A stretch of DNA of 14,928 nucleotides from the NCBI GenBank assembly GCA_040376005.1, contig JBEIRK010000063.1, positions 1-14,928 on the forward strand, given 5' to 3'. Positions 7,271 through 13,964 of the stretch are shown piece after piece. Origin of the DNA: JAGXTF01 sp040376005 (lineage in GTDB: Bacteria > Bacteroidota > Bacteroidia > NS11-12g > UBA955). The notes below the pieces were generated by a model that was given only the letters and a program-made list of their open reading frames with translations, searched no databases and was not told the DNA's origin. Both the position numbers and the translations under genes were made by a program. Numbering within the stretch: position 1 is the first letter of the stretch; every line of letters begins with the position of its first letter.

Positions 7271-7298
7271 CAAATTTCGTTACTAAGTCATGAACGAA
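7271..7298 (-). promoter_or_regulatory. Candidate glnN promoter with overlapping inverted repeat
   Basis: On the minus strand GAAATTTG (7278-7271) matches TAnnTTTG with one mismatch, about 20 bases before the glnN ATG. It overlaps the inverted repeat TTCGTT-N11-AACGAA (7276-7281 with 7293-7298), a two-fold symmetric site of the size used by dimeric regulators. The -33 match is poor (around GGTTCG, 7299-7294). A regulatory role in nitrogen control is an inference. Confidence 0.35.
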
Positions 7299-7529
7299 CC
7301 GCTACAGAACTTATAATTTATCCATAAGATGTAAACTTTTTTTTCACTTTTGAATAACAATGAATGCAAAACCGTGCGCAAAGAATAACAGTACATCGCC
7401 ACACCAACATCCGAAAACCCTCATCCATGGCGAATTTCACTCCAAAAAAGATACAACAAAAGCTTAACAAGACAAAAACCAATGGACTCCATTTCAAAAT
7501 ACCACATTTGGACGTTTTTAAAAATCTCG

Positions 7530-7559
7530 TTTTATGATTCTTTCCAAGATATAAATTCG
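7530..7559 (+). promoter_or_regulatory. Candidate kup promoter
   Basis: TTTT at 7530-7533 and TAAATTCG at 7552-7559 (one mismatch to TAnnTTTG) are 18 bases apart. The -7 element is followed by CCCCA, as at acs. The ATG at 7575 is only 15 bases after it, implying a leader of about ten bases. Confidence 0.45.
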
Positions 7560-7574
7560 CCCCACTTTTAACAC

Positions 7575-9509
7575 ATGGTACACTCTAGCCTAAACAAAGT
7601 TTCAGCCGCGGGCTTGCTGATAACTTTAGGCATTATTTACGGAGATATCGGAACATCTCCATTGTATGTGATGACAGCCATCGCAGGCCAATCACCCATC
7701 AGCGAATTAATGGTTTTAGGAAGTATTTCGGCGGTTTTCTGGACCTTAACCTTGCAAACCACGGTAAAATATGTACTCCTGACATTGCAGGCAGACAACC
7801 GGGGTGAAGGTGGTATCTTCTCTTTGTACGCCCTTCTCAAACGCAGATTCCCTTACCTGATTATAGGAACCATTATCGGTGGCGCTATGCTGCTCGCAGA
7901 TGGGATGATTACTCCGCCAATTTCCATTTCATCAGCGGTAGAAGGTTTGCGGTATTTCAAACCCGACATCCAAACCATGCCTATCGTCATCGGCATTATC
8001 GCGGTATTGTTTCTCATTCAACGCACCGGAACACACATTGTAGGTAAGGCATTCGGACCAATTATGCTTATCTGGTTTACCATGCTAGCGGTGTTAGGCA
8101 TTAACCAACTGGTACAAAATCCAGGTGTATTGAAGGCTATGAATCCTATGTACATGGTGGAATTCCTTTCCAGCAGCAGAGAAGCCTTTGTTTTGCTCGG
8201 CGCCATATTCCTTTGCACTACAGGTGCAGAAGCCCTCTACAGCGATATGGGGCATTGCGGCAAAAAGAACATTCGCGTGAGCTGGATGTTTGTAAAATTC
8301 TGTCTACTCGCCAACTACTTTGGCCAAGGCGCATGGATGCTCGAACACCTCGGCGTGCCATTGGGCGACCAAAGACCTATTTATGAAATCATGCCTGACT
8401 GGTTCCGTGTAATCGGGGTAGTGATTGCAACTGCAGCTGCCATTATCGCATCACAAGCCTTAATCAGTGGTTCTTTTACCTTAGTATCAGAAGCCATACG
8501 CCTGCACTTCTTCCCTAAATTCACCGTTAAATTCCCGAGCAACGTTAAAGGTCAAATCTATATTCCTGTAGTAAACTCTGCCATGATGCTGGGCTGTATT
8601 GCTATTGTTCTGTATTTTAAAGAGTCCTCGGCAATGGAAGCCGCTTATGGTTTGGCAATTACAGTCACCATGCTCATGACCAGCGTGCTCTTGTTCTATT
8701 ACCTTAAAATGAGGCATTGGAACATCATGCTCATTTGGGCAATTATGATGATATTTTTCACTGTAGAAAGTGTATTCCTATTTGCCAATTTGGCAAAATT
8801 CATGCACGGTGGCTTCGTAACACTCATTATTGGCGCAGCAATCATATTGCTAATGTATGTATGTTTCCGAGGTGGACAAATCAAAAGTCGTCTGGTTAAT
8901 TCTGTTAAAATTGAAGACTTCCGCCACAAGCTCAAAGCACTCTCTCAAGATACTACCCTGCCGAAATATGCCACCCATCTTATCTATTTGAGTAAGGTAA
9001 AACAAGATGACCAAGTAGAACCTATCATCCTATATTCAATTTTGCAAAAACGCCCCAAACGCGCTGACTTTTATTGGTTCGTAAATATCGATGTCACTGA
9101 CGAGCCCTACACCATGGAGTACAAAGTGAATATCATAGAGAAAAACGATATCATCCGGGTGCGTTTCAAACTGGGTTTCCGTGTACAACAGAAAATTAGC
9201 TATTTCCTTAAAATTGTAATTAATGATCTGGTAAAAAGCGGCGAAATCAATTTGGACCCTTACTACCACGCATTCTCAGACAAGAACTACATTGGTGATT
9301 TCCGTTTTGTAATGATCGAAGAAGAAATTAGCCAGGAAAATGAACTCCCACTATTTGATGAACTCACCTTGCAAGCATACAACAGCGTGAAACAAACTGC
9401 AGCTTCTCCAGAGAAGTGGTTTGGCCTCGATGAAAGTATGGTATCCCATGAGCTCGTTCCTGTTGTTATTCGTTCCCAAAAACCTGTACACCTGCACCGT
9501 ATTAAATAA
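7575..9509 (+). CDS. kup: Kup-family potassium uptake transporter
   Basis: An inner-membrane K+ transporter of the KUP/HAK/KT family, taken to work as a K+/H+ symporter. At 644 residues it has the normal length. The family signature GDIGTSPLY is at residues 23-31, followed by the NRGEGGIFSLYALL loop (about 75-88), the ADGMITPPISISSAVEGL segment (about 108-126) and around a dozen hydrophobic helices to about residue 435. The last 200 residues form the hydrophilic cytoplasmic domain. The ATG at 7575 is the first possible start because an in-frame TAA lies at 7569-7571. The stop abuts the ATG of the peptidase gene with no gap, so the two are probably co-transcribed and may be translationally coupled. 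Confidence 0.96.
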   Translation: MVHSSLNKVSAAGLLITLGIIYGDIGTSPLYVMTAIAGQSPISELMVLGSISAVFWTLTLQTTVKYVLLTLQADNRGEGGIFSLYALLKRRFPYLIIGTIIGGAMLLADGMITPPISISSAVEGLRYFKPDIQTMPIVIGIIAVLFLIQRTGTHIVGKAFGPIMLIWFTMLAVLGINQLVQNPGVLKAMNPMYMVEFLSSSREAFVLLGAIFLCTTGAEALYSDMGHCGKKNIRVSWMFVKFCLLANYFGQGAWMLEHLGVPLGDQRPIYEIMPDWFRVIGVVIATAAAIIASQALISGSFTLVSEAIRLHFFPKFTVKFPSNVKGQIYIPVVNSAMMLGCIAIVLYFKESSAMEAAYGLAITVTMLMTSVLLFYYLKMRHWNIMLIWAIMMIFFTVESVFLFANLAKFMHGGFVTLIIGAAIILLMYVCFRGGQIKSRLVNSVKIEDFRHKLKALSQDTTLPKYATHLIYLSKVKQDDQVEPIILYSILQKRPKRADFYWFVNIDVTDEPYTMEYKVNIIEKNDIIRVRFKLGFRVQQKISYFLKIVINDLVKSGEINLDPYYHAFSDKNYIGDFRFVMIEEEISQENELPLFDELTLQAYNSVKQTAASPEKWFGLDESMVSHELVPVVIRSQKPVHLHRIK

Positions 9510-11681
9510 ATGAAGAAACTGATGTTGTGGGCCGCTGCTGTCGCCCTCTCCTTCTCGGCTTTTGCCCAAACCCAGTCTTTTGACCTGGACGATATATTTA
9601 AGAAAAACACCTTCGGCATGAAGTTCGCCCCCGGCTTTGATGTGCGCGCCGACGGCTTGTCTTATGCTGTGCAAGAAAGTGGTGAAAACAATACCTGGAA
9701 AATCACACGTTATGACTTGGAAACGGGAAAAGCGATAGGTACCATTTTTAATTCAGAGAAACTTTCGGAACAATTCATTCCCCAATCGTATACCTTTTCT
9801 GCAGATGAATCGCACCTACTGCTAACAACAGAAACGGAACAGATCTATAGACATAGCAGCAAATCGAAAGCATATGTCATTCATATAGGCACGGGAAAAA
9901 TGACCGTCCTGCCGGGAAAAGTTATGTATCCCACATTGAGTCCTGACAACAGCAATGTGGCCTATGTGCGCGACAACAATCTCTATTATTTTGACCTACG
10001 CACTCAAAAAGAGACTGCCATAACCACGGACGGAAAGCAAAACCAAATTATCAATGGTGCAGTGGATTGGGTGTATGAAGAAGAATTTTCAATGAGCCGC
10101 GGTTTTGAATGGAATGGCGATGGGAATGCGATTGCCTACTACCGCTTCGACGAGTCCGCAGTGAAAGAGTTTAGCATGGATATGTGGGGTGGTCTATATC
10201 CTACCCAAGAAAAATGGAAATACCCCAAGGCGGGCGAAGACAATAGCAAGGTAGATGTGTATATTTATAGTCTGAACACCAATAGCAATTCACGTTGTGA
10301 AACGGGTTCTGAAAATGACCAATACCTCCCCAGAATCGCGTGGACACAGAATCCCGACATCCTCAGCGTGCAAAGGCTCAACAGAAAACAAAACCATTGG
10401 GAACTGCTATTCTTCAACACGCAGCAAACACCCTTGAAAGCTGAGATTGTGTTGGAAGAAAAATGCAATACCTATATTGACATTAACGACAACCTCGTGT
10501 TTATTGGCGGCAGCACCCAATTTCTATACAGCAGCGAGAAAAACGGATACAACCATCTGTATTGTTATGACTATAGAAAGCGTAAAGAACTTCAAATTAC
10601 CACAGGCAAGTGGGATGTAGTATCTATTTGTGCAATTGACATAAACAAACAGACCATTTATTACACCAGTAGCGAAGTTTCCCCTACGGAAGACCATTTG
10701 TACAGCATACAATTTACAGGTAAAAACAAAACAGCCTTGACCCCAGAAGCGGGGAACCATATGATCAACTTTGGCGGTGGGAACCTGTATTACACCGACA
10801 TGCATAGCACGCTTAACACGCCTTACACGTTCACATTAAAAAAAGCGGGCAGCACTTGGAACCGGGTATTGGAAAACAACCAAACCTTGGCTGAAAAAAT
10901 GAAATCCTACAATTTTGGCAGCACCGAATTCGGGAACCTCACCACAGCTGCTGGCACTATGCTCATTTACTGGAGTATGAAGCCACAGAACTTTGACCCT
11001 ACTAAGAAGTATCCTGTGTTTATGCATGTATATGGCGGCCCAGGGCACAATACAGTGAGAAATAGCTGGGGCAGCAGAAACTTCCTTTGGCATCAATACC
11101 TTACTACCCAAGGCTATATCGTGGTAAGTGTGGACAATAGGGGCACCGGCAACCGCGGACGTGAATTCAAACACAGCACCCACATGCAATTGGGCAAACT
11201 CGAGTTAGAAGACCAAACGGCAGCGGCTCAGTGGTTCAAGCAATTTAGCTGGGTAGACAGCAGCCGCATTGGAGTATGGGGTTGGAGTTTCGGTGGCTAC
11301 CTCAGTAGCTTATGTATTTCTAAAAGTCCGGATGTTTTCAAAACGGCCATTGCGGTAGCTCCTGTGACCAATTGGCGCTATTACGACAATATATATACGG
11401 AACGTTTCCTTCAAAAGCCACAAGACAACGCCAAGGGCTACGATGAAAATTCGCCTATAAACTATGTGTCAGGGATACGTGGCAACTACTTAATCGTTCA
11501 TGGAACCGGAGATGACAACGTGCATTTCCAAAACACTACTGAAATGATTCATGCGATGGTTAAGGCTGGTGTGCAGTTTGATAGCGAAATTTACCCGAAT
11601 CGGAATCACGGAATCGGCGACAGAGCTGCGCAATACCATCTTTACAGACGGATGACCGCATTCGTATTGGAAAACTTATAA
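9510..11681 (+). CDS. Exported dipeptidyl peptidase IV-like serine peptidase (S9 family)
   Basis: This enzyme is expected to remove N-terminal dipeptides, preferentially with Pro or Ala in second position, in the periplasm or at the surface. A signal peptide is clear (MKKLMLWAAAVALSFSAFAQ, cleavage near residue 20). Residues about 30-470 form the beta-propeller, including DWVYEEEF with Glu190-192, equivalent to the paired Glu that bind the substrate amino terminus in DPP-IV. The C-terminal alpha/beta hydrolase domain has the full triad: Ser593 in GWSFGG, Asp668 in HGTGDDNVHFQ and His700 in NRNHG, with spacing (75 and 32) close to human DPP4. The 723-residue length is typical. The GTG at HGTGDD and Phe in GWSFGG are mild variants. 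It starts immediately after the kup stop without a Shine-Dalgarno. Confidence 0.95.
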   Translation: MKKLMLWAAAVALSFSAFAQTQSFDLDDIFKKNTFGMKFAPGFDVRADGLSYAVQESGENNTWKITRYDLETGKAIGTIFNSEKLSEQFIPQSYTFSADESHLLLTTETEQIYRHSSKSKAYVIHIGTGKMTVLPGKVMYPTLSPDNSNVAYVRDNNLYYFDLRTQKETAITTDGKQNQIINGAVDWVYEEEFSMSRGFEWNGDGNAIAYYRFDESAVKEFSMDMWGGLYPTQEKWKYPKAGEDNSKVDVYIYSLNTNSNSRCETGSENDQYLPRIAWTQNPDILSVQRLNRKQNHWELLFFNTQQTPLKAEIVLEEKCNTYIDINDNLVFIGGSTQFLYSSEKNGYNHLYCYDYRKRKELQITTGKWDVVSICAIDINKQTIYYTSSEVSPTEDHLYSIQFTGKNKTALTPEAGNHMINFGGGNLYYTDMHSTLNTPYTFTLKKAGSTWNRVLENNQTLAEKMKSYNFGSTEFGNLTTAAGTMLIYWSMKPQNFDPTKKYPVFMHVYGGPGHNTVRNSWGSRNFLWHQYLTTQGYIVVSVDNRGTGNRGREFKHSTHMQLGKLELEDQTAAAQWFKQFSWVDSSRIGVWGWSFGGYLSSLCISKSPDVFKTAIAVAPVTNWRYYDNIYTERFLQKPQDNAKGYDENSPINYVSGIRGNYLIVHGTGDDNVHFQNTTEMIHAMVKAGVQFDSEIYPNRNHGIGDRAAQYHLYRRMTAFVLENL

Positions 11682-11710
11682 GCCTTGCACTGCGCAGACA
11701 ATTGGGCATC

Positions 11711-11718
11711 TATTCTTG
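11711..11718 (+). promoter_or_regulatory. Possible -7 element before the membrane protein gene
   Basis: TATTCTTG matches TAnnTTTG with one mismatch and ends 12 bases before the ATG at 11731. The nearest TTG upstream (11685-11687) is 23 bases away, a long spacing. It is weak evidence for separate transcription from the peptidase gene, and it argues against the alternative TTG start at 11716, which would overlap it. Confidence 0.25.
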
Positions 11719-11730
11719 CGTTTAGATACC

Positions 11731-12231
11731 ATGCGTCTTCATCATCTATTAGCCCTAAATAGTTGGTTTGCCATCTGCATCCTATTTCTGCCCATTTCAT
11801 GGGGCCATGTAGGCGAACAAGGTTATGTAAATTATGGACCTGATGTACCCGATGTATATATCCTAGGATGCTACATTTTAGGGAAAGACACCCAGTTCTG
11901 GGGGATTTCATTCGCTTGGAAATTCCAGTTGATTGGAATTCTGAGTTTCCTTTATCTTGAATATAAAACTTGGCGCGCTTATGTGAAAGACCAACCTGCA
12001 TTGTTCAAACTCTTTGGAGCTTGGTTCTTATTGCTCCTCTTCCCGGTTTGGACTCAACTCTATATTGGTGGTGTGCAAAACAACAGCGATGGCGCCTTCC
12101 TGCAGTGGCAAATGCATGCAGGCTGGTACTTTTACCTACTCATTCTAGTCTTGCAAACCATTGTGCTCTTTTATAGCATTCGCAGTTATTTCACCCTAAA
12201 AACGACCGATTCTGCAAACTTTTCAGTGTGA
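11731..12231 (+). CDS. Four-helix membrane protein of unknown function
   Basis: A 166-residue integral membrane protein if started at ATG 11731; an in-frame TTG at 11716 would add five residues (MRLDT) but is less likely. Four hydrophobic segments are visible: about 8-24 (SWFAICILFLPISW), about 60-80 (FAWKFQLIGILSFLYLEY), about 95-118 (LFKLFGAWFLLLLFPVWTQLYIGG) and about 135-156 (GWYFYLLILVLQTIVLFYSI). The loop between the first two (GEQGYVNYGPDVPDVYILGCYILGKDTQFWG) is likely extracytoplasmic and rich in Tyr, Asp and Gly. I do not recognise a family. It lies 49 bases after the peptidase gene and 16 before bcp, so it may belong to one transcription unit with them. Confidence 0.8.
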   Translation: MRLHHLLALNSWFAICILFLPISWGHVGEQGYVNYGPDVPDVYILGCYILGKDTQFWGISFAWKFQLIGILSFLYLEYKTWRAYVKDQPALFKLFGAWFLLLLFPVWTQLYIGGVQNNSDGAFLQWQMHAGWYFYLLILVLQTIVLFYSIRSYFTLKTTDSANFSV

Positions 12232-12247
12232 AAATTGTTATGTACCT

Positions 12248-12697
12248 ATGAGCCTAAACGCTGGAGACAAAGCCCCATTTTTCAAAGCCAACAATCAAGA
12301 TGGCACTGAACTTACACTTGATAGTTTCACAGGAAAAAAATTGGTATTGTATTTCTATCCCAAAGACGATACTCCAGGTTGCACAGCGGAGGCTTGTAGT
12401 CTTAGAGACAATTATGATGCTTTGCTAAAGCAAGGGTATGCTATTGTGGGTGTAAGTCCTGACAATGAAAAGAAGCATCAAAAATTCATAGCCAAATACG
12501 AGTTGCCTTTTGACTTGTTAGCAGACACGGACAATGCAATCGCACTGGCCTATGGCGTATGGGTTGAAAAAAGCATGTACGGCAGAAAGTACATGGGGAT
12601 TGCACGAACTACCTTCATCGTTGATGAGGCAGGTGTAATATCAGAAGTCATTGAGAAGGTGGATACCGCGAAACACGCGTCACAGATTCTGCAATGA
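12248..12697 (+). CDS. bcp: Thioredoxin-dependent thiol peroxidase (Bcp/PrxQ peroxiredoxin)
   Basis: A cytosolic peroxiredoxin that reduces hydrogen peroxide and organic peroxides with electrons from thioredoxin. The 149-residue length is standard. The active site reads DDTPGCTAEACSLRD: peroxidatic Cys45 and resolving Cys50 have the same positions and spacing as in E. coli Bcp, forming the intramolecular disulfide type. The preceding YFYPKDDTPGC strand-loop and the later ARTTFIVDEAG segment (with the conserved Arg near 119) complete the fold. It starts 16 bases after the membrane protein stop without a clear promoter of its own, suggesting co-transcription. Confidence 0.96.
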   Translation: MSLNAGDKAPFFKANNQDGTELTLDSFTGKKLVLYFYPKDDTPGCTAEACSLRDNYDALLKQGYAIVGVSPDNEKKHQKFIAKYELPFDLLADTDNAIALAYGVWVEKSMYGRKYMGIARTTFIVDEAGVISEVIEKVDTAKHASQILQ

Positions 12698-12708
12698 TTT
12701 TCAACCCG

Positions 12709-12742
12709 ATTGAGGGATTTCCATATTAATGTTGTTTTTTTG
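12709..12742 (+). promoter_or_regulatory. Possible gpsA promoter
   Basis: TTTTTTTG at 12735-12742 matches TAnnTTTG with one mismatch and is followed by CCCGT then ATG. ATTG at 12709-12712 is a possible -33 element, 22 bases upstream. The geometry copies that of acs (TTTGCCCC-ATG). The T-run could also be coincidental. Confidence 0.3.
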
Positions 12743-12747
12743 CCCGT

Positions 12748-13746
12748 ATGTCTGCAGGTTTCAGCCGGATTGCGGTATTAGGCACGGGGAGTTGGGCAAC
12801 TGCTCTGGTAAAAATCCTTTCAGAACAGGAAGATGTTTCTGTGCACTGGTGGGTTCGAAATGCGGAATACAAATCGCATATTGATACTTTCCACCACAAT
12901 CCGAGGTACCTATCCTCAGTGCAGCTAGATCCAAAAAAAGTAATTCCTTGTGTAGGGCTGCAAGAAACCATAGATGCCGCAGATCTCATTGTTATTGCAA
13001 TTCCCTCAGCCTTTCTATCCGATGCGTTGAAGCATGCGACGCTGCACACTTCAAAATGCTATGTGTCTGCCGTTAAAGGCATAGACCCTGTGAGTAAACA
13101 AGTGATTGCGCGTTATCTTGAAAATGATTTTCAAATACCATCCCAACATATAGGACTCATAACTGGACCCTGCCATGCAGAAGAAGTAGCCCTAGAAAAA
13201 CTCAGCTATCTCACAGTTTCTGCATTAGACAGCAGCTTGGCAGAGAAAATCGAAAAGAATATTGCCTGCCGTTACATCAATACAACGGTAAACAACGACC
13301 TCTATGGAGCCGAATATGCAGCGGTACTTAAGAATATTTATGCCATCGGCGCTGGCATTGCGCATGGCTTAGGATATGGCGATAATTTTCAAGCTGTATA
13401 TGTAGGGGCTGCGCTGCGCGAAATGGAGCAATTTGTTGACGCCCTGCACGAAACCCACCGCGACGTTAAAAATGCGGCCTATTTGGGCGATTTATTGGTA
13501 ACCTGTTATTCGCAATTCAGCCGCAACCGCACCTTCGGCAACATGCTCGGTAAAGGATACTCGGTAAAAAGTGCTCAACTGGAAATGAATATGATTGCTG
13601 AGGGATATTATGCTACCGAAAGTGTGCATATTCTTTGCGAAGATTTAAAAATTCAACTGCCCATTATTCATGCGGTTTATAGTGTTGTTTATGGCGGAAA
13701 ACAGGCACGAACTGTGTTTTCAACCTTAGCAGCTGACATTTCCTAA
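12748..13746 (+). CDS. gpsA: NAD(P)+-dependent glycerol-3-phosphate dehydrogenase
   Basis: This cytosolic enzyme reduces dihydroxyacetone phosphate to sn-glycerol-3-phosphate, the backbone for phospholipid synthesis. At 332 residues it has the usual length. The Rossmann motif is VLGTGSWATAL (10-20), followed by IAIPS near 84-87, SAVKG with Lys110, TGPCHAEEV (139-147; most bacteria have GPSFA here, and the Cys-His version is, as far as I know, common in Bacteroidota), the catalytic Lys195 in AAVLKNIYAIGAG and the substrate-binding SRNRTFG (258-264). The start is forced: an in-frame TAA at 12727-12729 leaves no earlier start codon. It lies 50 bases after bcp and is followed by a weak terminator. 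Confidence 0.96.
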   Translation: MSAGFSRIAVLGTGSWATALVKILSEQEDVSVHWWVRNAEYKSHIDTFHHNPRYLSSVQLDPKKVIPCVGLQETIDAADLIVIAIPSAFLSDALKHATLHTSKCYVSAVKGIDPVSKQVIARYLENDFQIPSQHIGLITGPCHAEEVALEKLSYLTVSALDSSLAEKIEKNIACRYINTTVNNDLYGAEYAAVLKNIYAIGAGIAHGLGYGDNFQAVYVGAALREMEQFVDALHETHRDVKNAAYLGDLLVTCYSQFSRNRTFGNMLGKGYSVKSAQLEMNMIAEGYYATESVHILCEDLKIQLPIIHAVYSVVYGGKQARTVFSTLAADIS

Positions 13747-13795
13747 AGAAAGTCAAAATTAGGGCCTTTTTAGGATGACATAAATTCCATACAAC

Positions 13796-13816
13796 CCTTA
13801 TCAAATAAGGCTTTTT
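13796..13816 (+). terminator. Probable weak terminator after gpsA
   Basis: CCTTAT (13796-13801) and ATAAGG (13805-13810) form a 6-bp stem with a CAA loop, followed by C and five T. It is 50 bases after the gpsA stop and probably ends the kup-to-gpsA run. A second, looser pairing (CCTAA/TTAGG, 13742-13763) precedes it. Confidence 0.5.
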
Positions 13817-13908
13817 AAGAATTTAAAGCGCTAGGTTAGCCCGACTCCAGAATAAATTGAATATTAATTAATTGTTAACCAATAGTTAGCTAAATGCTCC
13901 TTTTTCTT

Positions 13909-13951
13909 AAACAAGGCTTCATACTGACTTAACGCTGCGAGGCTTGTTTTG
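13909..13951 (+). promoter_or_regulatory. Possible promoter/operator of the TonB receptor gene
   Basis: TTGTTTTG at 13944-13951 matches the -7 consensus with one mismatch, 13 bases before the ATG. It overlaps one arm of a 7-bp inverted repeat AAACAAG/CTTGTTT (13909-13915 with 13943-13949). No good -33 element is visible. The remainder of the 218-base gap from gpsA is AT-rich, with TTAAC/GTTAA-like repeats and nothing recognisable as a gene. Confidence 0.25.
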
Positions 13952-13964
13952 CACCTGAAAGCCA

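Larger units (their letters stand above)
7251..7574. other. Divergent glnN/kup intergenic region
   Basis: These 324 bases separate two oppositely oriented genes. They carry the candidate glnN promoter and inverted repeat near 7271-7298, a run of eight T near 7337-7344, and the candidate kup promoter at 7530-7559. The middle (about 7345-7520) contains a 35-codon ORF (7360-7467, +) of low-complexity, His/Lys/Thr-rich composition that I do not regard as a convincing gene. No tRNA or strong hairpin was seen. Confidence 0.6.

Noticed and set aside
7360..7467. 35-codon ORF (MNAKPCAKNN...) in the glnN/kup intergenic region
   Set aside because: Low-complexity His/Lys/Thr-rich composition, no hydrophobic helix, only a one-mismatch -7-like sequence and no terminator. 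Not convincing as a gene.
11716..11730. TTG start adding MRLDT to the membrane protein
   Set aside because: The ATG at 11731 is a better start codon, the hydrophobic N-terminus follows it closely, and the TTG overlaps a possible -7 element.
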